NCBI RefSeq assembly: GCF_000716715.1
Contig: NZ_JNYJ01000004.1
Location: 219,608 to 283,607, forward strand
DNA from: Dactylosporangium aurantiacum
Lineage (GTDB): Bacteria; Actinomycetota; Actinomycetes; Mycobacteriales; Micromonosporaceae
Direction of reading: 5' to 3'
Length of the DNA: 64,000 nt
The position numbers were made by a program, and so were the translations under genes. Of this stretch, positions 10,057 to 21,800 are shown piece after piece. The notes beneath the pieces were generated by a model. That model was not told the DNA's origin, searched no databases, and saw only the letters and a program-made list of their open reading frames with translations. Within the stretch, counting starts at the first letter, position 1. Each line of letters begins with the position of its first letter.

Positions 10057-10242
10057 TTACCAGGAGGCCTTGGAAACGCCGGGCAGCTCGCCGCGGTGCG
10101 CCATCTCGCGGATGCACACGCGGCACAGCCCGAACTTCCGGTAGACGGCCTTGGGCCGGCCGCAGCGCTGGCAGCGGGTGTAGGCGCGGACCGCGAACTT
10201 GGGCTTCGCGGCGGCCTTGAGGATGAGGGCCTTCTTCGCCAT
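10057..10242 (-). CDS. rpsN: 30S ribosomal protein S14, zinc type (S14Z)
   Basis: The 61-residue short S14 carries the zinc module CQRC (C24, C27) and CRVC (C40, C43), unlike the longer cysteine-free S14 used under zinc limitation. It starts [20 protein letters not shown] and ends [11 protein letters not shown]. It sits between rplE and rpsH in the spc order, marking it as the standard housekeeping copy. Confidence 0.98.
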   Translation of the reverse strand: MAKKALILKAAAKPKFAVRAYTRCQRCGRPKAVYRKFGLCRVCIREMAHRGELPGVSKASW

Positions 10243-10254
10243 CGGTCAGTTCTC

Positions 10255-10818
10255 CTAGTTCTCACGGAACGGGAAGCCGAGCAGCTTCAGCAGCGCGCGA
10301 CCTTCCTCGTCCGTGCGAGCGGTGGTGACCACGGTGATGTCCATCCCTCGCGGCCGGTCGATACGGTCCTGGTCGATCTCGTGGAACACCGACTGCTCGG
10401 TGAGACCGAAGGTGTAGTTGCCGTTGCCGTCGAGCTTGCGCCCGTCCAGACCGCGGAAGTCGCGGATACGCGGCAGCGCGATCGACAGCAGGCGGTCGAG
10501 GAACTCCCACATGCGGTCGTTGCGGAGCGTGACCTTCGCGCCGATGGGCATGCCCTCACGCAGCTTGAACTGCGCGATGGACTTGGTCGCGCGGCGGATC
10601 TGCGGCTTCTGACCGGTGATCGTGGCCAGGTCGCGGACCGCGCCGTCGATCAGCTTCGAGTCGCGGGCCGCCTCGCCGACGCCCATGTTGACGACGACCT
10701 TGACGACGCCCGGGATCTGCATCACGTTGTCGTACTTGAACTGCTCCTGCAGCTTGCCGGCGATCTCGTCGCGGTAGCGCTGCTTGAGGCGCGGGTTCAC
10801 CTTGTCGACCGTCGTCAT
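10255..10818 (-). CDS. rplE: 50S ribosomal protein L5
   Basis: L5 binds 5S rRNA and contacts the P-site tRNA. The 187-residue product starts [20 protein letters not shown] and has the conserved [16 protein letters not shown] and MGFP-like C-terminal regions. The rplX stop, a GTG at 10821 and the ATG at 10818 are interlocked in GTGATG, so either start gives overlap with rplX. The ATG matches the family N-terminus. Confidence 0.98.
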   Translation of the reverse strand: MTTVDKVNPRLKQRYRDEIAGKLQEQFKYDNVMQIPGVVKVVVNMGVGEAARDSKLIDGAVRDLATITGQKPQIRRATKSIAQFKLREGMPIGAKVTLRNDRMWEFLDRLLSIALPRIRDFRGLDGRKLDGNGNYTFGLTEQSVFHEIDQDRIDRPRGMDITVVTTARTDEEGRALLKLLGFPFREN

Positions 10819-11132
10819 CACAGATCCTTACCGGAGCGACGCGACGTGCGGGTCTTGACGCCGTCCTCGTCGATGCGGGCACCGACGCGGGTCGGCTTGT
10901 TGTCCGAGTCGATCACCATCACGTTCGAGACGTGGATGGCGGCTTCCTGGGTCACGATGCCACCGGTCTTCGAACCACGCTGGGTGGTGCGGATGCGGGT
11001 GTGCTTCTTGACGCGGTTGACGCCCTCGACGATGACCTTGTCCTCGCGCGGGAGGGCGGTGAGGACCTTGCCCCGGGTGCCCTTGTCCTTGCCCGCGATG
11101 ACCAGGACGGTGTCGCCCTTTTTGACCTTCAT
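10818..11132 (-). CDS. rplX: 50S ribosomal protein L24
   Basis: L24 initiates large-subunit assembly. The 104-residue protein opens with a KOW motif ([20 protein letters not shown]) and has the conserved [12 protein letters not shown] segment. It starts 2 bp after rplN ends and its stop overlaps the rplE start region, so rplN-rplX-rplE is a tightly packed unit. Confidence 0.98.
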   Translation of the reverse strand: MKVKKGDTVLVIAGKDKGTRGKVLTALPREDKVIVEGVNRVKKHTRIRTTQRGSKTGGIVTQEAAIHVSNVMVIDSDNKPTRVGARIDEDGVKTRTSRRSGKDL

Positions 11133-11134
11133 GG

Positions 11135-11503
11135 TTACAACACCTCCGGCGCGAGCGAGATGATCTTCATGAAACGCTTGTCCCGGAGCTCACGCCCGAC
11201 CGGGCCGAAGATGCGGGTACCACGGGGGTCACCGCCGTCCTTGATGATCACGGCGGCGTTCTCGTCGAACCGGATGTAGGACCCGTCCGGCCGGCGCCGC
11301 TCCTTGGTGGTCCGGACGACGACGGCCTTGACCACGTCACCCTTCTTCACCCCGGCGCCCGGAATGGCGTCCTTCACGGTGGCCACGATGATGTCGCCGA
11401 TGCCTGCATAGCGGCGACCCGAGCCACCGAGCACACGGATGCACAGGATCTCCCGGGCACCCGTGTTGTCGGCGACGCGCAGCCGCGACTCCTGCTGAAT
11501 CAC
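11135..11503 (-). CDS. rplN: 50S ribosomal protein L14
   Basis: L14 forms intersubunit bridges B5 and B8. The 122-residue sequence is diagnostic: [18 protein letters not shown] at the start, and [20 protein letters not shown] with [20 protein letters not shown] in the middle. The start is GTG with GGAG nine bases upstream. A strong 11-bp hairpin lies directly upstream (11529-11561), between it and rpsQ. Confidence 0.99.
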   Translation of the reverse strand: MIQQESRLRVADNTGAREILCIRVLGGSGRRYAGIGDIIVATVKDAIPGAGVKKGDVVKAVVVRTTKERRRPDGSYIRFDENAAVIIKDGGDPRGTRIFGPVGRELRDKRFMKIISLAPEVL

Positions 11504-11528
11504 GCTTGTCTCCTAATGTCTGCCAGTT

Positions 11529-11561
11529 CTCGGCACCGGGCCCGGTGGAACCGGTGCCGAG
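11529..11561 (-). terminator. 11-bp hairpin at the S10/spc boundary
   Basis: CTCGGCACCGG and CCGGTGCCGAG form a perfect 11-bp stem around an 11-base loop, between the rpsQ stop and the rplN start. It has no T-run, as is common for actinobacterial terminators. It marks the classical boundary between the S10 and spc operons, so it may be a partial terminator, a processing site or a regulatory leader for L14. Only the hairpin is seen; the role is inferred. Confidence 0.55.
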
Positions 11562-11579
11562 CTTGGCGGAACGACGGCC

Positions 11580-11867
11580 TTACTTGGCCTTTTCGAGGAT
11601 CTCCACGACCCGCCAGCGCTTGGTGGCGGACAGGGGCCGGGTCTCCATGAGCAGCACCCGGTCGCCGATACCGCAGGCGTTCTGCTCGTCGTGCGCCTTG
11701 AGCTTGTTGGTGCGGCGCATGACCTTGCCGTACAGCGGGTGCTTGACCTGGTCCTCGACCGCCACGACGACGGTCTTGTTCATCTTGTCGCTGACCACGA
11801 GGCCCTCGCGGACCTTGCGGCGGCCGCGCACCTCGGTGCTCTCGGTCGTCTGCTCGCTCATGCTCAT
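11580..11867 (-). CDS. rpsQ: 30S ribosomal protein S17
   Basis: S17 is a primary 16S-binding OB-fold protein. The 95 residues carry [20 protein letters not shown] and [20 protein letters not shown], both family-specific. The ATG at 11867 overlaps the rpmC stop by four bases; a second in-frame ATG lies two codons later. It is the last gene of the S10 block, followed by the boundary hairpin. Confidence 0.98.
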   Translation of the reverse strand: MSMSEQTTESTEVRGRRKVREGLVVSDKMNKTVVVAVEDQVKHPLYGKVMRRTNKLKAHDEQNACGIGDRVLLMETRPLSATKRWRVVEILEKAK

Positions 11868-12103
11868 GCCACCTCAGCCACAGCGTCGGGCGCGACTGAG
11901 AGACCCAGCTCGCGCTCGCGCATGATCGTGTAGATCCGGGCGATGTCCTTGCGGATGATCTGCAACCGCCCGTGGTTGTCCAGCTGGCCGGTGGCCGACT
12001 GGACGCGGAGGTTGAACAGCTCCGCCTTCGCTTCCCGAAGCTTCTCGACCAGGCTCTCGTCGGACAGCTCGCGCAGCTCGGTCGCCTTGATTCCGGCGGC
12101 CAT
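11864..12103 (-). CDS. rpmC: 50S ribosomal protein L29
   Basis: L29 lies at the tunnel exit and is part of the docking site for trigger factor and SRP. The 79-residue two-helix protein contains [20 protein letters not shown] and the [20 protein letters not shown] signature. The ATG shares one base with the rplP stop and the gene overlaps rpsQ by four bases, indicating coupling along rplP-rpmC-rpsQ. Confidence 0.98.
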   Translation of the reverse strand: MAAGIKATELRELSDESLVEKLREAKAELFNLRVQSATGQLDNHGRLQIIRKDIARIYTIMRERELGLSVAPDAVAEVA

Positions 12104-12528
12104 CAGACATCAGCCCCTTCACGCGTGACGATCCGGCACTTCAGCGGAAGCTTGTGGATCGCGCGGCGCATTGCCTCGCGGGCGATCTGCTCGTTCGGGA
12201 ACGACATCTCGAACAGGATCCGGCCCGGCTTGATGTTGGCCACCCACCACTCGGGGGAGCCCTTGCCGGAACCCATGCGGGTCTCGGCCGGCTTCTTGGT
12301 GATGGAGCGGTCCGGGAAGATCGTGATCCAGACCTTGCCGCCACGACGGATGTGCCGGGTCATGGCGATACGGGCCGACTCGATCTGGCGGTTCGTGATG
12401 TACGCCGGCTCGAGAGCCTGGATACCGAAGTCGCCGAAGACCACACGGGTGCCGCCCTTGGCCGGGCCGTGCCGGTCCGGGTGGTGCGGCTTGCGGAAGC
12501 CCTTCGGGGGCTTACGAGGGATCAGCAT
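12103..12528 (-). CDS. rplP: 50S ribosomal protein L16
   Basis: L16 helps shape the A site and the peptidyltransferase region. The 141-residue protein starts [20 protein letters not shown] and contains [20 protein letters not shown] and [20 protein letters not shown], all diagnostic. It follows rpsC by 3 bp and overlaps rpmC by one base. Confidence 0.99.
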   Translation of the reverse strand: MLIPRKPPKGFRKPHHPDRHGPAKGGTRVVFGDFGIQALEPAYITNRQIESARIAMTRHIRRGGKVWITIFPDRSITKKPAETRMGSGKGSPEWWVANIKPGRILFEMSFPNEQIAREAMRRAIHKLPLKCRIVTREGADV

Positions 12529-12531
12529 TCG

Positions 12532-13377
12532 TCAGCCCTCCTGGGACGTCTCTGCCGGTGCCTGCTCGGCCGCGGCGGACTCGGGGGTCGCCTCGGCGGC
12601 CTGGGCCGCGGCGGCGGCGCGGCCGGCCTCGGTCCCGCCGGCCGTCGTGCCGGAGGAGCCGGAACGCCCGCGACGCGGCCGCTCGGGCCGGTCGGTGCGC
12701 TCGCGACGGCCACCGCGCGGAGCGGCGGCCTCGGCCGGCGCCTCGCGACCCGGGACGGCGTCGCCCTTGTAGATCCAGACCTTCACGCCGATGCGGCCGA
12801 AGGTGGTACGCGCCTCGAAGAAGCCGTACTCGATGTTGGCCCGCAGCGAGTGCAGCGGCACGCGACCCTCACGGTAGAACTCCGTGCGGCTCATCTCGGC
12901 GCCGCCGAGGCGGCCGGAGACCTGCACCCGGATGCCCTTGACCAGCGGGTTCTTCATCGCCGACTGCATCGCCTTGCGCATGGCGCGGCGGAAGCTGACC
13001 CGGCTGGACAGCTGCTCGGCCACGCCCTGCGCGACGAGCTGCGCGTCCGACTCGGGGCTCTTCACCTCGAGGATGTTGAGCTGCACCTGCTTGCCGGTGA
13101 GCTTCTCCAGCTCGGCGCGGATGCGGTCGGCCTCGGCGCCCTTGCGGCCGATGACGATGCCCGGGCGGGCCGTGTGGATGTCCACGCGGACCCGGTCGCG
13201 GGTGCGCTCGATGTCGACCTTGGCGATGCCGGCGCGCTCGAGGCCCTTGGACATCATCCGACGGATCTTGACGTCCTCGGCGATGTAGTCCTTGTAGAGC
13301 TTGTCGGCGTACCAGCGGGACTTCCAGTCGGTGCTGATGCCGAGCCGGAACCCGTGCGGGTGAACCTTCTGACCCAT
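12532..13377 (-). CDS. rpsC: 30S ribosomal protein S3 with long C-terminal tail
   Basis: S3 forms part of the mRNA entry tunnel. The N-terminal part carries [20 protein letters not shown], then a KH domain with [20 protein letters not shown] and the S3 C-domain with [20 protein letters not shown]. After about residue 215 comes a low-complexity tail rich in Arg, Gly, Ala and Glu, giving 281 residues against about 215-235 in most bacteria. Such tails are common in actinobacteria but variable. The gene shares one base with the rplV stop. Confidence 0.98.
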   Translation of the reverse strand: MGQKVHPHGFRLGISTDWKSRWYADKLYKDYIAEDVKIRRMMSKGLERAGIAKVDIERTRDRVRVDIHTARPGIVIGRKGAEADRIRAELEKLTGKQVQLNILEVKSPESDAQLVAQGVAEQLSSRVSFRRAMRKAMQSAMKNPLVKGIRVQVSGRLGGAEMSRTEFYREGRVPLHSLRANIEYGFFEARTTFGRIGVKVWIYKGDAVPGREAPAEAAAPRGGRRERTDRPERPRRGRSGSSGTTAGGTEAGRAAAAAQAAEATPESAAAEQAPAETSQEG

Positions 13378-13922
13378 TACTCGGTCCCTTCCTCGGCGTC
13401 AGCCGGCTTGGCGGCCGCCTTCTTGGCCGGCGCCTTCTTCGCCGCGGTCTTCTTCGCGGGCGTCGACGTGGCCTCGTCGGTCTCGTCCGGCTCGGCGGCG
13501 ACGGCCTTGGCGGCCTTCGTCGCCTTGGCGACGCCGGCCTTCGCCGCGCGTGCCTGGCTCGCGGGAACGCTCTCGACCACGATGGTGATGTGGCTGGTGC
13601 GCTTGCGGATCCGGTACGCGCGACCCTGCGCCCGCGGCCGGAACCGCTTGAGCGTCGGGCCCTCGTCGACGTATGCCTCGGCGACCAGGAGCGAGTCCGG
13701 GTCGAGCCGCTCGTTGTTCTCTGCGTTGGCGATGGCGCTCGCGAGCACCTTGTAGACCGGCTCGCTCGCGGACTGCGGGGCGAACTGCAGCACCGTGAGT
13801 GCCTCACGCGCGGGCAGGCCGCGGACGAGGTTCACCACACGGCGCGCCTTCATCGGCGACACGCGCACGTGGCGCGCGATCGCCCGGGCACCGGGCAGCG
13901 CCGCCGCTGCTTTTGTTGACAT
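13377..13922 (-). CDS. rplV: 50S ribosomal protein L22 with Ala/Lys-rich tail
   Basis: L22 lines the nascent peptide tunnel. Residues 1-125 are a normal L22 with [20 protein letters not shown] and the C-terminal [20 protein letters not shown] hairpin. The remaining 55 residues alternate Ala, Lys, Thr and acidic residues (for example [20 protein letters not shown]), a histone-tail-like extension seen in several high-GC actinobacteria. The length of 181 compares with about 110-130 in most bacteria. Confidence 0.98.
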   Translation of the reverse strand: MSTKAAAALPGARAIARHVRVSPMKARRVVNLVRGLPAREALTVLQFAPQSASEPVYKVLASAIANAENNERLDPDSLLVAEAYVDEGPTLKRFRPRAQGRAYRIRKRTSHITIVVESVPASQARAAKAGVAKATKAAKAVAAEPDETDEATSTPAKKTAAKKAPAKKAAAKPADAEEGTE

Positions 13923-13948
13923 CGGGAAATCCCCTTTAGTTGGCTGCC

Positions 13949-14230
13949 TTAGCGGCGGCGGCTCTTCCGGTCGTCCTTCTCGTGACCCTTGAAGGTGCGG
14001 GTCAGCGCGAACTCGCCGAGCTTGTGCCCGACCATCGCCTCCGTCACGAAGACGGGCACGTGCTTACGCCCGTCGTGGACGGCGATCGTGTGCCCGAGCA
14101 TGTCGGGGATGATCGTCGACCGGCGCGACCAGGTCTTGATGACGTTCTTGGAGTTCTTGGCGTTCTGGACTTCCACCTTCTTGAGCAGGTGGTCGTCGAC
14201 GAACGGGCCCTTCTTGAGGCTGCGAGGCAT
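13949..14230 (-). CDS. rpsS: 30S ribosomal protein S19
   Basis: S19 sits in the 30S head beside S13. The 93-residue product starts [20 protein letters not shown] and has the signature [21 protein letters not shown] segment ([20 protein letters not shown]). It lies 12 bp after rplB and 26 bp before rplV in the S10 operon order. Confidence 0.99.
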   Translation of the reverse strand: MPRSLKKGPFVDDHLLKKVEVQNAKNSKNVIKTWSRRSTIIPDMLGHTIAVHDGRKHVPVFVTEAMVGHKLGEFALTRTFKGHEKDDRKSRRR

Positions 14231-14242
14231 TGCTCAGGCTCC

Positions 14243-15082
14243 TTAGCCGCGCTTCCGGGTGGCGTAACGCCTACGGACGATGAGACGGTCGCTCGGCTGG
14301 CCCTTGCGCCGCGTGCGGCCCTCCGGCTTGCCCTTCGGGTTGACCGGGTGGCGACCACCCGAGGTCTTACCCTCACCACCACCGTGCGGGTGGTCGATGG
14401 GGTTCATCGCGACACCGCGGACGGTCGGGCGCTTGCCCTTCCAGCGCATACGGCCGGCCTTGCCCCAGTTGATGTTCGACTGGTCGGCGTTGCCGATCTC
14501 GCCGATGGTGGCGCGGCAGAGGACCTCGACGCGCCGGATCTCACCGGACGGCATGCGCAGCGTCGCGTACTGGCCCTCGCGGCCCAGCAGCTGGATCCCG
14601 ACGCCGGCCGAGCGGGCCAGCTTGGCACCGCCGCCCGGGCGCAGCTCCACCGCGTGGACAGTGGTGCCGACCGGGATGTTGCGCAGCGGCAGGTTGTTGC
14701 CCGGCTTGATGTCGGCGCCGACCCCGGCCTCGACCCGGTCGCCCTGCTTGAGGTCCTTCGGCGCGATGATGTACCGCTTCTCGCCGTCGGCGTAGTGCAG
14801 CAGCGCGATGCGCGCGGTCCGGTTGGGGTCGTACTCGATGTGCGCGACCTTGGCGGGGATGCCGTCCTTGTCCGCGCGACGGAAGTCGATCAGCCGGTAC
14901 TGGCGCTTGTGGCCGCCGCCCTGGTGGCGCGCGGTGACGCGGCCGTGGACGTTGCGTCCGCCCTTGCTGGGCAGCGGGACGAGCAGCGACTTCTCGGGCG
15001 TCGATCGGGTGATCTCGGCGAAGTCGGCGACGCTCGAACCACGACGACCCGGGGTCGTCGGCTTGTATTTACGGATAGCCAT
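14243..15082 (-). CDS. rplB: 50S ribosomal protein L2
   Basis: L2 is required for subunit association and supports the peptidyltransferase centre. The 279-residue protein has the N-terminal SH3-like and OB domains and the universally conserved [20 protein letters not shown] loop carrying the key histidine. It starts [15 protein letters not shown] and follows rplW by 12 bp. Confidence 0.99.
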   Translation of the reverse strand: MAIRKYKPTTPGRRGSSVADFAEITRSTPEKSLLVPLPSKGGRNVHGRVTARHQGGGHKRQYRLIDFRRADKDGIPAKVAHIEYDPNRTARIALLHYADGEKRYIIAPKDLKQGDRVEAGVGADIKPGNNLPLRNIPVGTTVHAVELRPGGGAKLARSAGVGIQLLGREGQYATLRMPSGEIRRVEVLCRATIGEIGNADQSNINWGKAGRMRWKGKRPTVRGVAMNPIDHPHGGGEGKTSGGRHPVNPKGKPEGRTRRKGQPSDRLIVRRRYATRKRG

Positions 15083-15094
15083 CGTCTATACCCC

Positions 15095-15397
15095 TCAGCT
15101 GACCGGTCCGCCGAAGGCTTCGATCCGGTCACCCTCGGCGAGCTTGACCATCGCCCGCTTCGTGTCCTTGCGCTTGCCCCAACCCGTGCGGGTCCGCTTG
15201 CGCTTGCCTTCGCGGTTGATGGTGTTGACCGACAGGACGCGGACGTTGAAGATCTGCTGAATCGCGATCTTGATCTCGGTCTTGTTCGCGTCCGGGTGCA
15301 CCAGGAACGTGTACCAGTTGCGGTTGAGCTCGCTGTAGCTCTTCTCAGAGACCACCGGCTGGATGATCACGTCGCGTGGATCGGCGATCGTCGCCAT
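15095..15397 (-). CDS. rplW: 50S ribosomal protein L23
   Basis: L23 surrounds the tunnel exit and docks trigger factor and SRP. The 100-residue protein has [20 protein letters not shown] and the [20 protein letters not shown] loop. It starts 2 bp after rplD ends; the conserved Glu of the trigger-factor site is in VVSEKS. Confidence 0.98.
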   Translation of the reverse strand: MATIADPRDVIIQPVVSEKSYSELNRNWYTFLVHPDANKTEIKIAIQQIFNVRVLSVNTINREGKRKRTRTGWGKRKDTKRAMVKLAEGDRIEAFGGPVS

Positions 15398-15399
15398 GA

Positions 15400-16062
15400 T
15401 CAGGCCTCCTCAGTGGTCTCGTCGGCACCGGCGGTCTCAGCCGGCACGCCGAGGAACTCGTTGAGCGCCGCGGTCGTGAAGATGACCTGGTCGGCGACGA
15501 GCACGTCGTGCGTGTTGAGCTGGTCGGCGACCAGGAGGTGCACCGACTGCTCGTTGCGCAGGCTCAGCCAGTTGGCCTCGTCGTCGCGCGGGAGGACCAC
15601 GAGGACCCGGCGCGCGTCGGTGATGCCGCGCAGCACCTTCAGGGCGTCCTTGGTCTTCGGGGTGTCGCCGTCGATGAAGCTCTCCACGACGTGGATGCGA
15701 CCCTCGCGGGCCCGGTCGGAGAGCGCGCCACGCAGGGCGGCGGCCTTCATCTTCTTGTTCACCCGCTGGGTGTAGTCACGCGGCACGGGGCCGTGCGTGA
15801 CGCCACCGCCGGTGAACTGCGGCGCGCGGATCGAGCCCTGCCGGGCACGACCGGTGCCCTTCTGCTTGTAGGGCTTCTTGCCGCCGCCGGACACCTCGCC
15901 CCGCGTCTTGACCTTGTGCGTGCCCTGGCGGGCCGCGGCCAGCTGCGCGACGACGACCTGGTGCATCAGCGGGATGCTGGCCTGGGCGTCGAAGATGTCA
16001 TCCGGCAGCTCGACGGTGCCGTTGGTGGCGCCGTCGACCGTCTTGACGTCAACGGTGGTCAC
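15400..16062 (-). CDS. rplD: 50S ribosomal protein L4
   Basis: L4 has a tunnel loop and, in gamma-proteobacteria, an extraribosomal role repressing the S10 operon; here regulation is not demonstrated. The 220-residue protein shows the loop [20 protein letters not shown] followed by [20 protein letters not shown], both diagnostic. Its ATG overlaps the rplC stop by four bases. Confidence 0.99.
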   Translation of the reverse strand: MTTVDVKTVDGATNGTVELPDDIFDAQASIPLMHQVVVAQLAAARQGTHKVKTRGEVSGGGKKPYKQKGTGRARQGSIRAPQFTGGGVTHGPVPRDYTQRVNKKMKAAALRGALSDRAREGRIHVVESFIDGDTPKTKDALKVLRGITDARRVLVVLPRDDEANWLSLRNEQSVHLLVADQLNTHDVLVADQVIFTTAALNEFLGVPAETAGADETTEEA

Positions 16063-16730
16063 TTGGTGATCCCACCCTTCTGCGACTTCGCGTCAACCTT
16101 GGCCGCGCTGCGCAGCAGCACGAGGCTGCCCTTCGGGCCGGGGACCGCGCCCTTGATGAGGATCAGGCCCTGCTCCAGCTCGACCGCCTGGACGGTGAGG
16201 TTCTGCACGGTGAAGCGGGCGCCACCCATGCGGCCGGCCATCTTGACGCCCTTGAAGACGCGACCCGGGGTCGCGCAGGCGCCGATGGAGCCGGGCGAGC
16301 GGTGCTTGCGCTCGACACCGTGGCTGGCACGCAGGCCGTGGAAGCCGTGCCGCTTCATGACACCGGCGTAGCCCTTGCCCTTGGTGCGGCCGGTCACGTC
16401 GATGCGCTGGCCCGCGGTGAAGGTGTCGGCCGTGATCTCCTGGCCGAGCGTGTACTCGCCGGCGTCGGTGGTCCGCAGCTCCACGATGTGGCGCCGGGGC
16501 GCGACGTCCGCCTTGGCGAAGTGGCCCGACCGCGGCTTGTTGACCTTGCGCGGGTCGATCTGGCCCCACGCGAGCTGGACCGCGGAGTAGCCGTCGTTGT
16601 CAGCCGTGCGCACCTGGGTCACGACGCACGGGCCGGCCTGCACCACAGTCACCGGAACAACCTTGCCGTTGTCCCAGATCTGGGTCATGCCGAGCTTCTC
16701 ACCCAGGATGCCCTTGACTTGCCTGTCCAT
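16059..16730 (-). CDS. rplC: 50S ribosomal protein L3
   Basis: L3 is an early assembly protein reaching the peptidyltransferase centre. The 223-residue protein starts [20 protein letters not shown] and has the signature [20 protein letters not shown] with [15 protein letters not shown]. The Gln methylated in some bacteria is not obvious. It lies 11 bp after rpsJ and overlaps rplD by four bases. Confidence 0.99.
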   Translation of the reverse strand: MDRQVKGILGEKLGMTQIWDNGKVVPVTVVQAGPCVVTQVRTADNDGYSAVQLAWGQIDPRKVNKPRSGHFAKADVAPRRHIVELRTTDAGEYTLGQEITADTFTAGQRIDVTGRTKGKGYAGVMKRHGFHGLRASHGVERKHRSPGSIGACATPGRVFKGVKMAGRMGGARFTVQNLTVQAVELEQGLILIKGAVPGPKGSLVLLRSAAKVDAKSQKGGITK

Positions 16731-16741
16731 AAGTCCGGTCC

Positions 16742-17050
16742 CTACAGCTTGATCTCGATGTCGACACCAGCCGGCAGGTCGAGCCGCATGAGCGAGTCAA
16801 CCGTCTTCGGGGTCGGGTCGATGATGTCGATCAGACGCTTGTGCGTGCGCATCTCGAAGTGCTCGCGCGAGTCCTTGTACTTGTGCGGCGAGCGGATCAC
16901 GCAGTAGCGGTTGATCTCAGTGGGCAGCGGCACCGGCCCAGCGACCTGAGCCCCGGTGCGCGTGACCGTCTCGACGATCTTCCGCGCCGAGGAGTCGACG
17001 ACCTCGTGGTCGTAGGCCTTGAGCCGGATGCGGATCTTCTGTCCCGCCAT
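16742..17050 (-). CDS. rpsJ: 30S ribosomal protein S10 (NusE)
   Basis: S10 belongs to the 30S head and, as NusE, links NusG/NusB to the ribosome or antitermination complex. The 102-residue product starts [20 protein letters not shown] and has the family block [20 protein letters not shown]. The frame is open for eight more codons upstream, but the MAGQKIR N-terminus fixes the start. It heads the S10 operon, behind a structured leader of about 280 nt. Confidence 0.99.
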   Translation of the reverse strand: MAGQKIRIRLKAYDHEVVDSSARKIVETVTRTGAQVAGPVPLPTEINRYCVIRSPHKYKDSREHFEMRTHKRLIDIIDPTPKTVDSLMRLDLPAGVDIEIKL

Positions 17051-17138
17051 GGTGGCTTCAGTTCCCTCTCTCATGCGAGGCCTCTCGACCTCGCGGAACC
17101 CCGAAGGGTCCGGTGCCGCCTATTTGGTTTGTCCGACC

Positions 17139-17158
17139 CCCGCGGTCGGGCGTGTCGC
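17139..17158 (-). promoter_or_regulatory. 20-bp element shared with the rpsL leader
   Basis: In transcript sense this reads GCGACACGCCCGACCGCGGG, identical to 21775-21794 in the rpsL leader. It lies 89 nt upstream of the rpsJ start, on the same strand relative to its gene. Here CCGACC and the following GGTCGG can form a 6-bp stem. Its function is unknown; it is probably part of the leader RNA. Confidence 0.6.
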
Positions 17159-17286
17159 GGCCAAGGGCCAGGCTCCGCCGCCGACGTCCTTCTCAGGACC
17201 GCTGGTGGCTTGGAGACCTACCCCAGGGCGTGCCACGCCCGGATCGCGGAGGTGAGCGCCAGTCACAGGACTGACGCCGCGCGGAA

Positions 17287-17321
17287 GCGGTCGAGACTGT
17301 TCATTGAGCAGTCTCGACCGC
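17287..17321 (-). terminator. 13-bp perfect hairpin between tuf and rpsJ
   Basis: GCGGTCGAGACTG pairs perfectly with CAGTCTCGACCGC around a 9-base loop, 69 bp after the tuf stop. It has the form of a T-less actinobacterial terminator for the str operon. However, the rpsJ promoter candidate lies just upstream of it, so it would also be the first structure in the S10 leader. Confidence 0.65.
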
Positions 17322-17340
17322 CCCGCGACGCAACCCGACC

Positions 17341-17370
17341 ATTATGCCGCATGACTTGCGACAAAGTGAA
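17341..17370 (-). promoter_or_regulatory. Promoter candidate for the S10 operon
   Basis: On the minus strand TTCACT (17365-17370) and CATAAT (17341-17346) are 18 bp apart. The -10 is close to consensus. The predicted start near 17334 gives a leader of about 284 nt that includes the 13-bp hairpin and the 20-bp shared element. Confidence 0.5.
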
Positions 17371-17389
17371 ATCGGGGTGCCTCAGGTCG

Positions 17390-18583
17390 TTACTTGAGGA
17401 TCTTCGTCACACGGCCGGCGCCGACGGTGCGGCCACCCTCGCGGATCGCGAAGCGGAGGTTCTCCTCCATGGCGATCGGCTGGATGAGCTGCACGGTCAT
17501 GCCGGTGTTGTCGCCGGGCATGACCATCTCGGTGCCTTCCGGCAGCGTGACGACGCCGGTGACGTCCGTGGTGCGGAAGTAGAACTGCGGACGGTAGTTC
17601 TGGAAGAACGGGGTGTGCCGGCCACCCTCCTCCTTGGAGAGGATGTAGACGGTCGCCTCGAACTCGGTGTGCGGGGTGTTGCTACCCGGCTTCACCACGA
17701 CCATGCCGCGCTCGACGTCCTCGCGCTTGATACCACGCAGGAGCAGGCCGACGTTCTCACCGGCGCGCGCCTCGTCGAGGATCTTGCGGAACATCTCGAT
17801 CGCCGTGCAGGTGGTCTTCATCGACTTGGCCTTGATGCCAACGATCTCGACCTCCTCGTTCGGCTTGAGGATGCCGCGCTCGACACGACCGGTGACGACG
17901 GTGCCACGACCGGTGATCGTGAAGACGTCCTCGACGGGCATGAGGAACGGCTTCTCGGTCTCACGCTCGGGCTGCGGGATCGCGCTGTCGACGGCGCTCA
18001 TGAGCTCCATGAGGGCGTCCGACCACTTCGGGTCGCCCTCGAGGGCCTTGAGGGCCGAGACGCGCACGACCGGAGCGTCGTCGCCCGGGAACTCCTGGCT
18101 CGACAGCAGCTCACGGACCTCGAGCTCGACGAGCTCCAGGAGCTCCTCGTCCTCGACCATGTCGCTCTTGTTCAGCGCCACCACGATGTAGGGGACGCCG
18201 ACCTGGCGGGCCAGCAGCACGTGCTCGCGGGTCTGCGGCATCGGGCCGTCGGTCGCGGCGACCACCAGGATCGCGCCGTCCATCTGCGCGGCACCGGTGA
18301 TCATGTTCTTGATGTAGTCGGCGTGGCCCGGGCAGTCAACGTGGGCGTAGTGCCGGTTCTCGGTCTGGTACTCGACGTGCGCGATCGAGATCGTGATGCC
18401 GCGGGCCTTCTCCTCCGGCGCCTTGTCGATCTCGTCGAACGGGGTGTAGGGGTTCACGTCCGGCATGCGGTCGTGCAGCACCTTGGTAATGGCCGCCGTC
18501 AGCGTCGTCTTCCCGTGGTCGATGTGACCGATGGTGCCGATGTTGACGTGCGGCTTAGTCCGCTCGAACTTCGCCTTCGCCAC
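17390..18583 (-). CDS. tuf: Elongation factor Tu
   Basis: EF-Tu delivers aminoacyl-tRNA to the ribosomal A site. The 397-residue protein has the G1 loop GHIDHGKTT, switch regions with [14 protein letters not shown]3 DCPGHADY, G4 NKSD, and domains 2 and 3 ending [11 protein letters not shown]. The start [20 protein letters not shown] is standard. It follows fusA by 129 bp containing a 13-bp hairpin, so its level may be set separately from fusA. Confidence 0.99.
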   Translation of the reverse strand: MAKAKFERTKPHVNIGTIGHIDHGKTTLTAAITKVLHDRMPDVNPYTPFDEIDKAPEEKARGITISIAHVEYQTENRHYAHVDCPGHADYIKNMITGAAQMDGAILVVAATDGPMPQTREHVLLARQVGVPYIVVALNKSDMVEDEELLELVELEVRELLSSQEFPGDDAPVVRVSALKALEGDPKWSDALMELMSAVDSAIPQPERETEKPFLMPVEDVFTITGRGTVVTGRVERGILKPNEEVEIVGIKAKSMKTTCTAIEMFRKILDEARAGENVGLLLRGIKREDVERGMVVVKPGSNTPHTEFEATVYILSKEEGGRHTPFFQNYRPQFYFRTTDVTGVVTLPEGTEMVMPGDNTGMTVQLIQPIAMEENLRFAIREGGRTVGAGRVTKILK

Positions 18584-18612
18584 TGGTGTCCTCCTGTGGA
18601 CTTCTGGTTCGC

Positions 18613-18643
18613 GGTGCGTCGACGCCTGAAGCGTCGACGCACC
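18613..18643 (-). repeat. 13-bp hairpin between fusA and tuf
   Basis: GGTGCGTCGACGC and GCGTCGACGCACC form a perfect 13-bp stem with a 5-base loop (CTGAA), midway between the fusA stop and the tuf start. It could be a partial terminator, an mRNA stabiliser at the fusA end, or a processing site allowing higher EF-Tu output. Confidence 0.6.
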
Positions 18644-18712
18644 CTGTCGACTTGGGTCTGGCGGCTGAAGCCTCAGGCCCGCTGATGCAGCCTCGCGGCC
18701 GCGGACCGGGAA

Positions 18713-20812
<2,100 letters not shown>

Positions 20813-20858
20813 TTCGAATCCCTACTTCGCTCTCGTCGGATTGCTGGAAAAGCGTCGC

Positions 20859-21329
20859 TTACCAGCGGTAGTGCGCGAAGGCCTTGTTGGACTCCGCCAT
20901 CTTGTGGGTGTCTTCGCGGCGCTTCACCGAAGCACCGAGCCCGTTGCTGGCGTCCAGCAGCTCGTTCATGAGCCGCTCCACCATGGTCTTCTCACGACGG
21001 GCACGCGAGTAGGTGACCAGCCAGCGCAGGCCCAGCGTCGTCGCCCGGGGCGGACGGACCTCGACCGGCACCTGGTAGGTCGCGCCACCGACGCGGCGGC
21101 TGCGGACCTCGAGGGTCGGCTTGACGTTGTCCATCGCGCGCTTCAGCGTGACGACGGGGTCGGTGCCCGACTTCTCCCGGCAACCCTCGAGGGCGCTGTA
21201 GACAACGCGCTCGGCGAGCTGGCGCTTGCCCTCGACCAGGATCTTGTTGATCAACTGGGTGACGAGCAGGGAGTTGTAGACCGGGTCCGCCACCAGGGGC
21301 CGGCGCGGCGCGGGGCCTTTACGCGGCAT
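20859..21329 (-). CDS. rpsG: 30S ribosomal protein S7
   Basis: S7 nucleates assembly of the 30S head and contacts the E site. The 156-residue helical protein starts [20 protein letters not shown], carries [20 protein letters not shown], and ends NKAFAHYRW. The upstream open frame is ignored because the family N-terminus begins at MPRKG. It starts 1 bp after the rpsL stop. Confidence 0.99.
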   Translation of the reverse strand: MPRKGPAPRRPLVADPVYNSLLVTQLINKILVEGKRQLAERVVYSALEGCREKSGTDPVVTLKRAMDNVKPTLEVRSRRVGGATYQVPVEVRPPRATTLGLRWLVTYSRARREKTMVERLMNELLDASNGLGASVKRREDTHKMAESNKAFAHYRW

Positions 21330-21330
21330 G

Positions 21331-21705
21331 TCAGCTCTTCTCCTTCTTCGCGCCGTACCGGCTGCGAGCCTGCTTGCGGTTGCGGACACCCTGGGTGTCC
21401 AGCGAACCACGGATGATCTTGTACCGGACGCCGGGGAGGTCCTTCACACGGCCACCGCGGACCAGCACGATCGAGTGCTCCTGAAGGTTGTGACCGACAC
21501 CGGGGATGTAGGCCGTCACCTCGATACCGTTGCTCAGTCGCACACGGGCCACCTTGCGCAGCGCCGAGTTCGGCTTCTTCGGCGTGGTGGTGTACACACG
21601 CGTGCAGACGCCACGCCGCTGCGGGCTGCCCTTGAGCGCCGGCGTCTTGGTCTTGCTCAGCTTCGCCTGGCGGCCCTTGCGGACCAGCTGCTGGATCGTA
21701 GGCAC
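21331..21705 (-). CDS. rpsL: 30S ribosomal protein S12
   Basis: S12 controls decoding accuracy. The 124-residue protein starts at GTG ([17 protein letters not shown]), with GGGAGA ten bases upstream. The two streptomycin-target regions are wild type: the Lys pair in [12 protein letters not shown] and Lys in [11 protein letters not shown]. No streptomycin-resistance substitution is apparent. It heads the str operon behind a structured leader of about 210 nt. Confidence 0.99.
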   Translation of the reverse strand: MPTIQQLVRKGRQAKLSKTKTPALKGSPQRRGVCTRVYTTTPKKPNSALRKVARVRLSNGIEVTAYIPGVGHNLQEHSIVLVRGGRVKDLPGVRYKIIRGSLDTQGVRNRKQARSRYGAKKEKS

Positions 21706-21774
21706 TGGGCCTGTCTCCCTTCGGCCTCGCGGCCGCACGTCTTCTTCTTCGCTGTCTCCACGGCGTGACCGGCA

Positions 21775-21794
21775 CCCGCGGTCGGGCGTGTCGC
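21775..21794 (-). promoter_or_regulatory. 20-bp element shared with the rpsJ leader
   Basis: Identical in sequence and orientation to 17139-17158. It lies 70 nt upstream of the rpsL start and about 120 nt after the predicted transcript start. In this copy GACCG and a downstream CGGTC can pair over a 7-base loop, so hairpin formation is retained although the flanks differ. Confidence 0.6.
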
Positions 21795-21800
21795 CCGCCG

